A DNA stretch of 32,274 nucleotides, taken from Butyrivibrio sp. GTDB taxonomy: Bacteria; Bacillota; Clostridia; Lachnospirales; Lachnospiraceae. The notes beneath the pieces were generated by a model. That model worked only from the letters and a program-made list of their open reading frames with translations, searched no databases and had not been told where the DNA came from. Below are positions 24,352 to 31,669 of this stretch, one piece after another (within the stretch, counting starts at the first letter, position 1; every line of letters begins with the position of its first letter). The stretch is from the NCBI GenBank assembly GCA_024688095.1, contig JAILEJ010000494.1, positions 1-32,274 of the forward strand. The letters are read 5' to 3'. A program made the position numbers and the translations under genes.

Positions 24352-24378
24352 GATGGAAATTAATATTTTATATATAAT
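24350..24378 (+). promoter_or_regulatory. Sigma-A promoter of the MltG-like gene
   Basis: TTGATG at 24350-24355 and a perfect TATAAT at 24373-24378 are 17 bases apart. Transcription should begin near 24385, giving a very short leader that starts at the ribosome binding site. The promoter overlaps the TTG at 24378, which rules that out as a start codon. Confidence 0.75.
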
Positions 24379-24404
24379 TGCATCGAGGGGAGACATTAAA
24401 GCTT

Positions 24405-25277
24405 ATGAAATTAAAGTATTACCTCCGTGGTATGGGGGCTGGGATGATATTTGCAGCGCTTGTTCTTGGTGTTGCACTTAATGGGAGAGAAGAAACTCTT
24501 AGCGATTCTGAAATTATAGAGAGAGCTATGGAGCTTGGTATGGTTCAAAGCAGTAGTGGTATTATTACCGATAGCCTGGAAGAATCAGAATCAGGAGAAA
24601 ATGACGATGAAGAAAATGAATCTGCATCCAGTACGCAGTTATCTACGGAAGGAAAAGAAATATCTGAAGAAGTCAACGAGACGGAGTTTGTATCAGACGA
24701 GACAGTTTCTGAAATTTCTAAAGAAGCGGAAGAAGGAACGAGCAAGGAAGAAGAAACTTCAGAAAGTGCTGAAGTTACTGAAAATAAGAACCATGAGAAC
24801 CTCGTTTCATCGGTTGAAACACAGGAACAGGAAGTAGAAACCGTTGCAGCTGATGTTTCAAGCAGTGTAACAGAATCAGCTTCAGCACAGACAGCGTCAT
24901 CAGTTTCTGCGTCTACCGCTAATGCTTCTGTGGAAGTTCAAACAGAGACAGCGGGCAGTGCAGCCTCTGAATCATCTGTTGCCGATGTAAGCGATACCGA
25001 AATTCAGGAAAATGAATCAGTACAGGCAAGTGCTGAAGAAATTGCAGCAGCTGCTGCATCTGCAGATGTTCATTATATAGTTGTTGTTATACCAGGGGGG
25101 TCAGGTTCAGATACAGCCTCACAGGTTTTGCAAAATGCGGGGCTTGTTGATTCTGCATATACCTTTAACAGATTTCTTATTGATAAAGGTATGGACAGAA
25201 AAATTCATTCTGGAACTAAACAGATTCCAGCTGGTTCAAGTTATGAACAGATTGCGGCTATTATTTGTAATGGCTGA
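24405..25277 (+). CDS. MltG/YceG-like membrane protein lacking the catalytic part
   Basis: A 290-residue protein beginning MKLKYYLRGM. GAGGGGAG at 24385-24392 is the ribosome binding site with a rather long 12-base spacer. Residues about 8-26 are a signal anchor. Residues about 45-215 are a Ser/Glu/Val-rich disordered linker. The last 75 residues (IVVVIPGGSGSDTASQVLQNAGL, then FNRFLIDKGMD, SGTKQIPAGSSYEQIAAII) match the small LysM-like subdomain found at the N-terminus of MltG/YceG. The endolytic transglycosylase region with its catalytic glutamate is absent, so enzyme activity is not expected. It may bind the cell wall. It has its own promoter and terminator. Confidence 0.72.
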   Translation: MKLKYYLRGMGAGMIFAALVLGVALNGREETLSDSEIIERAMELGMVQSSSGIITDSLEESESGENDDEENESASSTQLSTEGKEISEEVNETEFVSDETVSEISKEAEEGTSKEEETSESAEVTENKNHENLVSSVETQEQEVETVAADVSSSVTESASAQTASSVSASTANASVEVQTETAGSAASESSVADVSDTEIQENESVQASAEEIAAAAASADVHYIVVVIPGGSGSDTASQVLQNAGLVDSAYTFNRFLIDKGMDRKIHSGTKQIPAGSSYEQIAAIICNG

Positions 25278-25317
25278 TCAGACAGTATTATTAGAATTTG
25301 ATTATATATGAAATAAT

Positions 25318-25372
25318 TCCTCTGTTTTAGAACAATCGAGATTGTAAAAAAGCAGAGGATTTTTTTATTTTT
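25318..25372 (+). terminator. Intrinsic terminator after the MltG-like gene
   Basis: TCCTCTG (25318-25324) pairs with CAGAGGA (25353-25359). Inside, ACAATC and GATTGT form a second stem flanked by TTTT/AAAA pairs. A run of seven T and then ATTTTT follows. This is a strong rho-independent terminator. Confidence 0.88.
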
Positions 25373-25375
25373 ATA

Positions 25376-25410
25376 TTGAAAATTGAAATACACTATGATA
25401 TATTTATAAA
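25376..25410 (+). promoter_or_regulatory. Promoter region of rpsB-tsf
   Basis: Two overlapping solutions are visible: TTGAAA 25376-25381 with TATATT 25399-25404 (17-base spacer), and TTGAAA 25383-25388 with TATAAA 25405-25410 (16-base spacer). Either gives a transcript with about 170 bases of leader before rpsB. Confidence 0.65.
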
Positions 25411-25451
25411 GCTGTGGTCTAATATTAAGATTGCAGAAAATAAAATAAACA

Positions 25452-25551
25452 CGCATTTCCGTTTCTGCTTCGGTGTCAGTAATTCTGATAGGGCAGGGCC
25501 TGTGTATGGGAATAACGCCTCTTGTACATGTTTGAACGGCTAAGGGATGCG
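25452..25551 (+). ncRNA. Structured rpsB leader RNA (candidate S2 autoregulatory element)
   Basis: About 100 bases with nested helices. CGCAT 25452-25456 pairs with ATGCG 25547-25551. CCGTTT 25459-25464 pairs with GAACGG 25534-25539 (one G-U). CTGCTT 25465-25470 pairs with GGGCAG 25491-25496 (two G-U). TCAG 25476-25479 pairs with CTGA 25485-25488. The region is clearly more GC-rich than the flanking intergenic DNA. Ribosomal protein genes are often controlled by their product binding such leaders; that function is inferred here. It ends about 20 bases before the rpsB ribosome binding site. Confidence 0.6.
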
Positions 25552-25582
25552 GAAGTTTGATTAACCAATTGGAGGTATTAAA

Positions 25583-26320
25583 ATGAGCGTTGTATCAATG
25601 AAACAGTTACTTGAAGCAGGTGTTCACTTTGGACATCAGACAAGAAGATGGAATCCTAAAATGGCTCCTTACATCTTCACAGAGAGAAATGGTATCCACA
25701 TTATCGATCTTCAGAAATCAGTAGTTAAGGTTGATGAAGCTTACAGAGCAGTTTTTGAAATTGCAGAGCAGGGTGGAACAATCCTTTTCGTAGGAACAAA
25801 GAAGCAGGCACAGGATGCTGTTAAGACAGAAGCTGAGCGTTGTGGAATGTACTACATCAACGAGAGATGGCTTGGTGGAGAACTTACAAACTTCAGAACA
25901 ATTCAGACAAGAATTGAAAGAATGAAGAAGATTGAGAAGATGCAGGAAGATGGAACATTTGATGTTCTTCCTAAGAAGGAAGTTGCTGGTCTTAAGAAGG
26001 AACTTGAGAAACTTCAGAAGAACCTTGGCGGAATCAGAGACATGAAGAGAATTCCAGATGCTATCTTCGTAGTAGATCCTAAGAAGGAAAGAATCTGTGT
26101 TCAGGAAGCTCATACACTTGGAATTACACTTATTGGTATCGGTGATACAAACTGTGATCCAGAAGAGCTTGATTTCATCATTCCAGGTAATGATGATGCT
26201 ATCAGAGCTGTAAAGCTTATCGTTGGTAAGATGGCAGATGCTGTTATCGAAGCTAAGCAGGGTGCTGAAGAAGTTGCTCCTGTTGAAGAAGCTGAAGCTA
26301 CTGAAGAAGTTGCAGAGTAA
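25583..26320 (+). CDS. rpsB: 30S ribosomal protein S2
   Basis: A 245-residue S2 protein of normal length with an acidic Glu/Ala/Val-rich C-terminal tail. Standard blocks are MKQLLEAGVHFGHQTRRWNP, MAPYIFTERNGIHIIDLQK, FVGTKKQAQDAV, YINERWLGGELTNF and IPGNDDAIRAVKLI. GGAGG precedes the ATG. It is followed by tsf, the nearly universal bacterial order, and its place after the motility cluster matches Bacillus subtilis. Confidence 0.98.
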   Translation: MSVVSMKQLLEAGVHFGHQTRRWNPKMAPYIFTERNGIHIIDLQKSVVKVDEAYRAVFEIAEQGGTILFVGTKKQAQDAVKTEAERCGMYYINERWLGGELTNFRTIQTRIERMKKIEKMQEDGTFDVLPKKEVAGLKKELEKLQKNLGGIRDMKRIPDAIFVVDPKKERICVQEAHTLGITLIGIGDTNCDPEELDFIIPGNDDAIRAVKLIVGKMADAVIEAKQGAEEVAPVEEAEATEEVAE

Positions 26321-26340
26321 TTATTAAAGAAAGATAATAT

Positions 26341-26367
26341 AGAGCCATGCCGGTTTTGCATGGCTCT
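26341..26367 (+). promoter_or_regulatory. Intercistronic hairpin between rpsB and tsf
   Basis: AGAGCCATGC (26341-26350) and GCATGGCTCT (26358-26367) form a perfect 10-bp stem with a 7-base loop. The downstream bases TGTAAATT are a poor T tract, so it is more likely an attenuator, a partial terminator or an mRNA stability/processing element than a full stop. Confidence 0.6.
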
Positions 26368-26398
26368 TGTAAATTAAAAATATTCGGAGGATATATAA

Positions 26399-27349
26399 AT
26401 GGCTATCACAGCAGCAATGGTTAAAGAATTACGTGAATCTACCGGAGCAGGTATGATGGAGTGTAAAAAGGCTCTTTCAGAGACTAACGGTGATATGGAT
26501 GCAGCAGTAGAGTTCCTTAGAAAAAATGGACAGGCTAAGGCTGAAAAGAAGGCTAACAGAATCGCAGCAGAAGGTCTTACAAGAATCTGTGTTAAGGATG
26601 ATCAGACAGCAGCAGTTGTAGAAGTTAACTCAGAGACAGACTTCGTTGCAAAGAACGAGAAATTCCAGGCATTTGTTGAAGCAGTTGCTAAGCAGGCAGT
26701 TGATTCAGATGCAGCAGATATGGATGCATTTATGGCTGAAAGCTGGAATGTTGATAACAGCAAGACAGTTCAGGAAGCACTTGTTGATATTACAGCAGTT
26801 ATCAGTGAGAAGATTAGCATCAGACGTTTTGAGAAGGTTGTAGCTCAGAATGGTGTAGTTGTTCCTTATCTTCACGGTGAAGGAAGAATTGCTGTTCTTG
26901 TAGAAGCTGATACAAACGTTGTTAACGATGAAATTAAGGAAGCTTGCAAGAATATCGCTATGCAGGTTGCAGCTCTTTCACCAAAGTATGTTGATATGAG
27001 TGAAGTTTCTGAAGAATATAAGAATCATGAGAAGGAAATTCTTCTTGCTCAGGCTACAAAGGAAAATGAAGAACTTCCAGAAGGAAAGAGAAAACCTCAG
27101 GAAATTATCGAGAAGATGCTTATTGGACGTCTTAACAAAGAGCTTAAGGAAATCTGCCTTAACGAGCAGGTTTATGTAAAGGCTGAAGATGGAAAGCAGA
27201 CTGTTGGACAGTATGTACAGCAGGTTGCAAAGGCTACTGGTGCAGACTTCAAGATTAAGAGATTTGTTCGTTTCGAGACTGGAGAAGGTATCGAAAAGAA
27301 GAACGAGAACTTTGCTGAAGAAGTTGCTAAGCAGGCTCACTTACAGTAA
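26399..27349 (+). CDS. tsf: Translation elongation factor Ts
   Basis: A 316-residue EF-Ts, the nucleotide exchange factor of EF-Tu. The N-terminal UBA-like domain (MAITAAMVKELRESTGAGMMECKKAL) is followed by AAVEFLRKNG, the conserved EVNSETDFVAKNE core, and dimerisation-type subdomains with VVPYLHGEGRIAVLVE. CGGAGG precedes the ATG. It forms an operon with rpsB. Confidence 0.98.
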   Translation: MAITAAMVKELRESTGAGMMECKKALSETNGDMDAAVEFLRKNGQAKAEKKANRIAAEGLTRICVKDDQTAAVVEVNSETDFVAKNEKFQAFVEAVAKQAVDSDAADMDAFMAESWNVDNSKTVQEALVDITAVISEKISIRRFEKVVAQNGVVVPYLHGEGRIAVLVEADTNVVNDEIKEACKNIAMQVAALSPKYVDMSEVSEEYKNHEKEILLAQATKENEELPEGKRKPQEIIEKMLIGRLNKELKEICLNEQVYVKAEDGKQTVGQYVQQVAKATGADFKIKRFVRFETGEGIEKKNENFAEEVAKQAHLQ

Positions 27350-27419
27350 TCCAGATATTTTCATATATTGTTGTTTGCTCTTGAGATATTGGTGCAGATT
27401 AACATAAAAATGATAATTT

Positions 27420-27460
27420 AGAGCTATATTTTTCAAAATATAGCTCTTTTATATTTCTTA
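27420..27460 (+). terminator. Intrinsic terminator after tsf
   Basis: AGAGCTATATTTT (27420-27432) and AAAATATAGCTCT (27435-27447) are perfectly complementary over 13 bases with a tight TC-centred loop, followed by TTTATATTTCTT. It is a clear bidirectional-looking terminator ending the rpsB-tsf unit. Confidence 0.88.
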
Positions 27461-27510
27461 AAAATGAGATAAACTATATTGGGTATTGAGATTTTTAATG
27501 GAGGATGAAT

Positions 27511-28338
27511 TTGAGCCAAAAAGTTGTGATTAAGGGTACAAAGTCGGGTATCATCCTGGTTTTAGATCCTGATATTCCATTTGATGAGCTTCAGGAAGAA
27601 ATAGCCAAAAAGTTTTTTAGTGCTAAGGATTTTCTTGGATCAAGTCACATGGGATTATCTATAAAGGGCAGAGTTTTATCTAAGGAAGAAGAAGACATAG
27701 TACTTGATATTATCGGAAAAAATTGCAATGTTAAAATTGTATGTATAGTGGATGCTGACGATGAGCTTGATAAAGTTTTTTCCCGATATGTTAGTTTAAG
27801 TGATGAGTATTTGCTTGAACGCAGGAAAAAAGAACTTGATGAAAAAGAGGAATATTTTCAACAGCTTTCTCTTAAACAACAAGAGGAGATGGAAAATCAA
27901 GTCAAACTTTTAAAAGAAATGCAGGATCAGCTTGGCAGTGGTACTGCAAAAATATTTAAAGGTAATTTGCGATCTGGTCAGACAATTAACTGTGAGACTA
28001 GTGTGATAATATTAGGGGATGTTAAACCGGGAGCCTCGGTCACATCAACTGGAAGTATTATTGTTATGGGATCGCTTCATGGAAGTGCTTTTGCGGGTTC
28101 AACTGGAGATATTAATGCATTTGTTATGGCTATGAGCCTGGATCCACTTCAAGTTAGAATTGGAGAACTTATTGCAATTTCACCAGATGCCGTAAAAGGC
28201 AAGAAACTCAAAATTCGTAGGGGGATTAGGAAAGAACCTAATGTCCGTGAACCAGAGGTTGCTTTTGTTCAAAATGGCCATATAGTAAAAATGGTGTATG
28301 GAGCGTCGTTTTTGAGAAGCAATATGTTTATAAGTTAA
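27511..28338 (+). CDS. minC: Septum site-determining protein MinC, TTG start
   Basis: A 275-residue protein. TTG 27511 is chosen because GGAGG (27500-27504) is six bases upstream; the in-frame ATG at 27505 abuts GGAGG and cannot use it. The N-terminal FtsZ-inhibiting domain (about 1-95) is followed by a coiled region (about 100-145) and the C-terminal beta-helix that binds MinD (GNLRSGQTINCETSVIILGD, PGASVTSTGSIIVMGSLHG, AFAGSTGDINAFVMA). MinC blocks Z-ring assembly away from midcell. minD and minE follow. Confidence 0.93.
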   Translation: MSQKVVIKGTKSGIILVLDPDIPFDELQEEIAKKFFSAKDFLGSSHMGLSIKGRVLSKEEEDIVLDIIGKNCNVKIVCIVDADDELDKVFSRYVSLSDEYLLERRKKELDEKEEYFQQLSLKQQEEMENQVKLLKEMQDQLGSGTAKIFKGNLRSGQTINCETSVIILGDVKPGASVTSTGSIIVMGSLHGSAFAGSTGDINAFVMAMSLDPLQVRIGELIAISPDAVKGKKLKIRRGIRKEPNVREPEVAFVQNGHIVKMVYGASFLRSNMFIS

Positions 28339-28370
28339 AAAAATTGTACTTAAGAAAGAATGGAGACATT

Positions 28371-29162
28371 ATGGGAGAAGTAATAGTAGTTACATCTGGA
28401 AAAGGTGGTGTTGGTAAAACAACTACAACAGCCAACATTGGAACTGGACTTGCAAAATTAAATAAAAAGGTTGTACTTATTGATACAGATATAGGTCTTA
28501 GAAACCTTGATGTAGTAATGGGACTTGAAAATCGTATTGTTTATAATCTTGTAGATGTTATTGAAGGAAATTGTAAGATTAAGCAGGCAATGATCAAAGA
28601 TAAGAGATATGAGAATTTATTCTTATTACCTGCAGCTCAGACAAAAGATAAGAATAGTGTTAGTCCTGAGCAGATGAAAACACTTGCTGAAGAGCTTAAG
28701 AAAGAATATGATTATGTACTTATGGATTGCCCGGCAGGTATAGAGCAGGGATTCAAGAATGCTATTGCAGGTGCTGACAGAGCTCTTGTAGTTACAACAC
28801 CTGAAGTTTCTGCTGTTAGAGATGCTGATCGTATTATTGGTCTTCTTGAAGCAAATCTTATTCAGAAGACTCAGCTTATCGTAAACAGACTTAGACCAGA
28901 TATGGTTAAGCGTGGAGATATGATGTCTGCAGAGGATGTTATTGATATTCTTGCAGTTGATCTTATCGGTGTAGTTCCAGATGATGAAAATATTGTTGTT
29001 GCAACTAATAATGGAGAGCCGTTGGCTGGAGACAGTTCACTTGCAGGACAGGCTTATATGAATATATGTCATAGAATTATCGGTGAAAACGTACCTTTCC
29101 TTGATCTTGAGAGTAAGAAAGGTTTATTTGCAACACTTGCAAGTGTATTTAAAAAGAACTAA
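28371..29162 (+). CDS. minD: Septum site-determining ATPase MinD
   Basis: A 263-residue ATPase. ATG 28371 has a GGAGA site six bases upstream; an in-frame TTG at 28344 is unlikely. It shows the deviant Walker A TSGKGGVGKTTTTANIG, VVLIDTDIGLRNLDVVMGLE, and VLMDCPAGIEQGF, all typical of MinD. The C-terminus GLFATLASVFKKN is the amphipathic membrane-targeting helix. MinD recruits MinC to the membrane and MinE releases it. Confidence 0.97.
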   Translation: MGEVIVVTSGKGGVGKTTTTANIGTGLAKLNKKVVLIDTDIGLRNLDVVMGLENRIVYNLVDVIEGNCKIKQAMIKDKRYENLFLLPAAQTKDKNSVSPEQMKTLAEELKKEYDYVLMDCPAGIEQGFKNAIAGADRALVVTTPEVSAVRDADRIIGLLEANLIQKTQLIVNRLRPDMVKRGDMMSAEDVIDILAVDLIGVVPDDENIVVATNNGEPLAGDSSLAGQAYMNICHRIIGENVPFLDLESKKGLFATLASVFKKN

Positions 29163-29176
29163 GGGGGAACTTTATA

Positions 29177-29461
29177 ATGAAACTTTCAGATATTTTTAAG
29201 AGAAAATCATCCAGTGATGTTGCAAAGGACAGATTGAAACTGGTGCTTGTATCTGACAGGTCCAGTTGTTCTCCTGAAATCATGGAAAGAATTAAAAATG
29301 ATATTTTAGAAGTATTATCTAAATATGTAGAGGTAGATGCATCTGGACTTGATATTAAGATCACACAGATGGATACAGAAAATGGAAGTGAAAATAGTGT
29401 ACCTGCGTTGTATGCGAATATTCCTATTAAGAAAATGCCACATGGGGCAGAAATTAAATAA
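29177..29461 (+). CDS. minE: Cell division topological specificity factor MinE
   Basis: A 94-residue protein of standard length. The N-terminal MKLSDIFKRKSSSDVAKDRLKLVLVSDRSSCSP stretch holds the membrane-binding and MinD-stimulating segments (shown here in part), and IKNDILEVLSKYVEVD starts the dimerisation domain. An AAGGGGGA site precedes it. Presence of MinE indicates an oscillating Min system as in clostridia, rather than the DivIVA-MinJ system of Bacillus. Confidence 0.95.
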   Translation: MKLSDIFKRKSSSDVAKDRLKLVLVSDRSSCSPEIMERIKNDILEVLSKYVEVDASGLDIKITQMDTENGSENSVPALYANIPIKKMPHGAEIK

Positions 29462-29511
29462 TGTTTTTATAAATAATTAAAATTTTTCTTTTAAATTAGC
29501 TTAAAATAGTG

Positions 29512-29526
29512 TACAATTTAATAGTG
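29512..29526 (+). promoter_or_regulatory. Candidate OhrR operator over the ohrR -10 box
   Basis: TACAATTTAATAGTG matches the Bacillus OhrR operator pattern TACAATTAAATTGTA, as I recall it, at 12 of 15 positions. Its first six bases, TACAAT, also serve as a likely -10 box. The site lies 35 bases before the start codon, so bound regulator would block its own transcription. Confidence 0.5.
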
Positions 29527-29560
29527 TGTTTTAAGTTGATTTATTTAAGGAGTAGAAACA

Positions 29561-30001
29561 GTGAGCGAGAATGAAAAGTATGCAGGATTAAAGTTAGAAA
29601 ATCAATTGTGTTTTCCTTTATATGCTTGCTCTAAAGAAATTATCAGAAAATACAAACCATATTTGGATGAAATTGATCTTACATATACCCAGTATATTGC
29701 AATGATGGTTATGTGGGAGAGAAAAGAAGTTAATGTAAAAACTTTAGGAGAAAGTCTTTACCTTGATTCTGGAACTTTAACTCCAGTTTTGAAAAAGCTT
29801 GAAAGTAAAGGTTATATTACAAGAAAACGTTCTGAACAGGATGAGCGTAATCTTGTAGTAACTATTACAGAAAAAGGTGAAGCATTAAAAGATAAGGCTA
29901 CATGTGTTCCTGGTAAGATTGGTTCATGTGTAAACTTAAATGCAGATGAAGCAAAGATTTTGTATGATTTATTGTATAAAATAATTAATAGTATGAAATA
30001 A
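29561..30001 (+). CDS. ohrR: OhrR-type MarR family peroxide-sensing regulator
   Basis: A 146-residue protein starting GTG after AAGGAG. It resembles Bacillus OhrR closely: LENQLCFPLYACSKEI with the reactive Cys at C17, then LTYTQYIAMMVMWE, the recognition region YLDSGTLTPVLKKLE, and the wing RKRSEQDERNLVVTIT. Extra cysteines at C23, C115 and C123 raise the possibility of a two-Cys sensor. OhrR represses ohr peroxiredoxin genes and is released by organic hydroperoxides. No ohr gene is adjacent, so its targets lie elsewhere or are only itself. It is followed by mecA. Confidence 0.88.
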   Translation: MSENEKYAGLKLENQLCFPLYACSKEIIRKYKPYLDEIDLTYTQYIAMMVMWERKEVNVKTLGESLYLDSGTLTPVLKKLESKGYITRKRSEQDERNLVVTITEKGEALKDKATCVPGKIGSCVNLNADEAKILYDLLYKIINSMK

Positions 30002-30059
30002 TTGTTTTTGTGTAATTGTATTCAAAATCACTAGTTTATTGAAGGGAACAGGGCTTTTA

Positions 30060-30860
30060 ATGAAATTTACAAGAGTTAGTAAAGATACTGTAAATTGCAT
30101 AATAACAGAAGATGATATGGATGAACAGGGAATTAAACTTGAAGATCTGTTTGAAAAGAAAAAGGAAGCTATGGATTTTCTTCATAAGGTAATGGAGAAA
30201 GCTACAGAAGAGGTTAATTATACTCCTTCAGGTTCCTATACACCAATGCAGATTACAGTTTTGCCTGATCATTCTATAAGTTTAATGCTTTCAGAAAATT
30301 CAGATGAAGCTTTTACTGATATTTTAAAGAATCTTACAGAAAAAGTTGGTCTTAGGTTTTCTAAGAGTTTTCTTGAAGAGCTTGGTGACAGTAATGACGA
30401 AGAGCGTATTTCAAGACTTAGTGAATATCTACAGGGACTAAAGGATATTGCTGAACCTGGAAAAAAATCCAGGAAGAGCAAAATTGTAAAGAAGGATTCT
30501 TCAGTTTCAACGAAGAAAACTGACAAAACTAATCGTATTAAAGAACTTGAAAAACTTGATTTTAATGATTTTGTTTTCAGCTTTGATAATATGAGAACTG
30601 TTATTGAGTTTTCTTCAACTGTTTCCAGAAATATTAAAGTAGATACAAAACTTTATAAAAACAGTAAAAGTGGTAAGTTTTATATGATCTTCAGCAGAGC
30701 TAACGAGAAACCAAAGAAATTTGCTTCACTGTTTTCTACTGCTTATGAGTTTGGTAAATATACAACTGTTAGTAAGACTATGATAGCTCATATAGATGAA
30801 AGCTCCGAGCTTATTATTGGTGAAAAGGCTATTGAAAAACTTAAAAAGCTGAATAAATAA
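30060..30860 (+). CDS. mecA: MecA-type ClpC adaptor protein
   Basis: A 266-residue protein. ATG 30060 begins MKFTRVSKDTVNCIIT, matching the MecA start, and an upstream in-frame TTG (30039) is less likely. The N-terminal substrate-binding domain (1-95) has EDDMDEQGIKLEDLF. Residues about 130-170 are a basic linker with KKSRKSKIVKKD. The C-terminal domain (about 175-266) with FDNMRTVIEFSSTV and KLYKNSKSGKFYMIF is the ClpC-binding part. In Bacillus MecA brings ComK and other proteins to ClpCP for degradation. The substrate here is unknown. Confidence 0.85.
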   Translation: MKFTRVSKDTVNCIITEDDMDEQGIKLEDLFEKKKEAMDFLHKVMEKATEEVNYTPSGSYTPMQITVLPDHSISLMLSENSDEAFTDILKNLTEKVGLRFSKSFLEELGDSNDEERISRLSEYLQGLKDIAEPGKKSRKSKIVKKDSSVSTKKTDKTNRIKELEKLDFNDFVFSFDNMRTVIEFSSTVSRNIKVDTKLYKNSKSGKFYMIFSRANEKPKKFASLFSTAYEFGKYTTVSKTMIAHIDESSELIIGEKAIEKLKKLNK

Positions 30861-30871
30861 TATCGGGGAAA

Positions 30872-30900
30872 TTAATTATTTCTAAGACATTAAATATAAT
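30872..30900 (+). promoter_or_regulatory. Possible promoter of rluF
   Basis: A perfect TATAAT at 30895-30900 is preceded, with 17 bases between, by TTAATT at 30872-30877, a weak -35 box. Transcription would begin near 30907, just ahead of the hairpin at 30914. Confidence 0.4.
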
Positions 30901-30913
30901 AAATAATTATAAG

Positions 30914-30941
30914 AGAACGGCTGTAACAGACCGTTCTTTTT
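30914..30941 (+). terminator. Terminator-like hairpin between mecA and rluF
   Basis: AGAACGG (30914-30920) pairs with CCGTTCT (30931-30937), with an inner CTGT/ACAG stem and one bulged A, followed by TTTT. It ends mecA transcription. If the promoter at 30872-30900 is real, the hairpin also lies in the rluF leader, like an attenuator. Confidence 0.75.
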
Positions 30942-30954
30942 AGTTAGGAGCTGT

Positions 30955-31668
30955 ATGAGACTTAATAAGTATATTGCATCCTGCGGTATATGTTCCAGAA
31001 GGGATGCTGATAAGCTTATAGATGAGGGAAGAGTTACTGTAGATGGAAATAAACCTGTTATGGGAATGCAGGTGGATGATTCAAATATAGTAATGGTTGA
31101 TGGTGTAAGAATAAGTTTGATAAAAGAGAAAACTGTGCTTGCTTATTATAAAGAAGTAGGAGTGGTTTGTTCTGAAAGGGATGAACATGCCAGTAAACTT
31201 ATTACTGACGTTCTCAAATATCCTAAGCGTCTTACATATGCAGGAAGGCTTGATAAGGATTCTGAAGGACTTATTATCATGACAGATGATGGTGATATAA
31301 TCGAAGCAATGATGAGAGGCTCCAAGGGACATGAAAAAGAATATATAGTCCAGGTAGATAAAACCGTTACAGAAGATTTTATAAAGAAAATGTCTGATGG
31401 TATTTTTCTTGAAGAATTAAACGTAACAACAAGAAAATGTACTGTATCAAAGATTGATGAAAATGTATTTAGTATCATACTTACGCAAGGATTTAACAGG
31501 CAGATAAGAAGAATGTGTGATGCACTTGGTATGAAGGTTATTTCATTAAAGCGAATACGTGTTGTAAATATAAGGCTTAATGATTTAAAACCAGGTGAAT
31601 ATAGAGAAATAGTAGGAAAAGAGCTTTCAGAGCTTTATAGAGCTTGTGGCATGAAGGCAGGTAGTTGA
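30955..31668 (+). CDS. rluF: RluF-type 23S rRNA pseudouridine synthase
   Basis: A 237-residue protein with TAGGAG four bases before ATG. Residues 1-45 are an S4 RNA-binding domain (MRLNKYIASCGICSRRDADK). The catalytic motif is YAGRLDKDSEGLIIMT with the aspartate in GRLDKD at about residue 100. MRGSKGHEKEYIVQVDK and LTQGFNRQIRRMCDALG are characteristic of the RluF/RluB/RsuA group; the HEKEY and QIRRMC forms favour RluF (23S U2604 in E. coli). Its exact target in this organism is not shown by sequence. ligA starts one base after its stop. Confidence 0.88.
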   Translation: MRLNKYIASCGICSRRDADKLIDEGRVTVDGNKPVMGMQVDDSNIVMVDGVRISLIKEKTVLAYYKEVGVVCSERDEHASKLITDVLKYPKRLTYAGRLDKDSEGLIIMTDDGDIIEAMMRGSKGHEKEYIVQVDKTVTEDFIKKMSDGIFLEELNVTTRKCTVSKIDENVFSIILTQGFNRQIRRMCDALGMKVISLKRIRVVNIRLNDLKPGEYREIVGKELSELYRACGMKAGS

Positions 31669-31669
31669 A

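Noticed and set aside
24378..24404. In-frame TTG 24378 as start of the MltG-like protein.
   Set aside because: It overlaps the TATAAT -10 box and lies upstream of the expected transcription start and the ribosome binding site.
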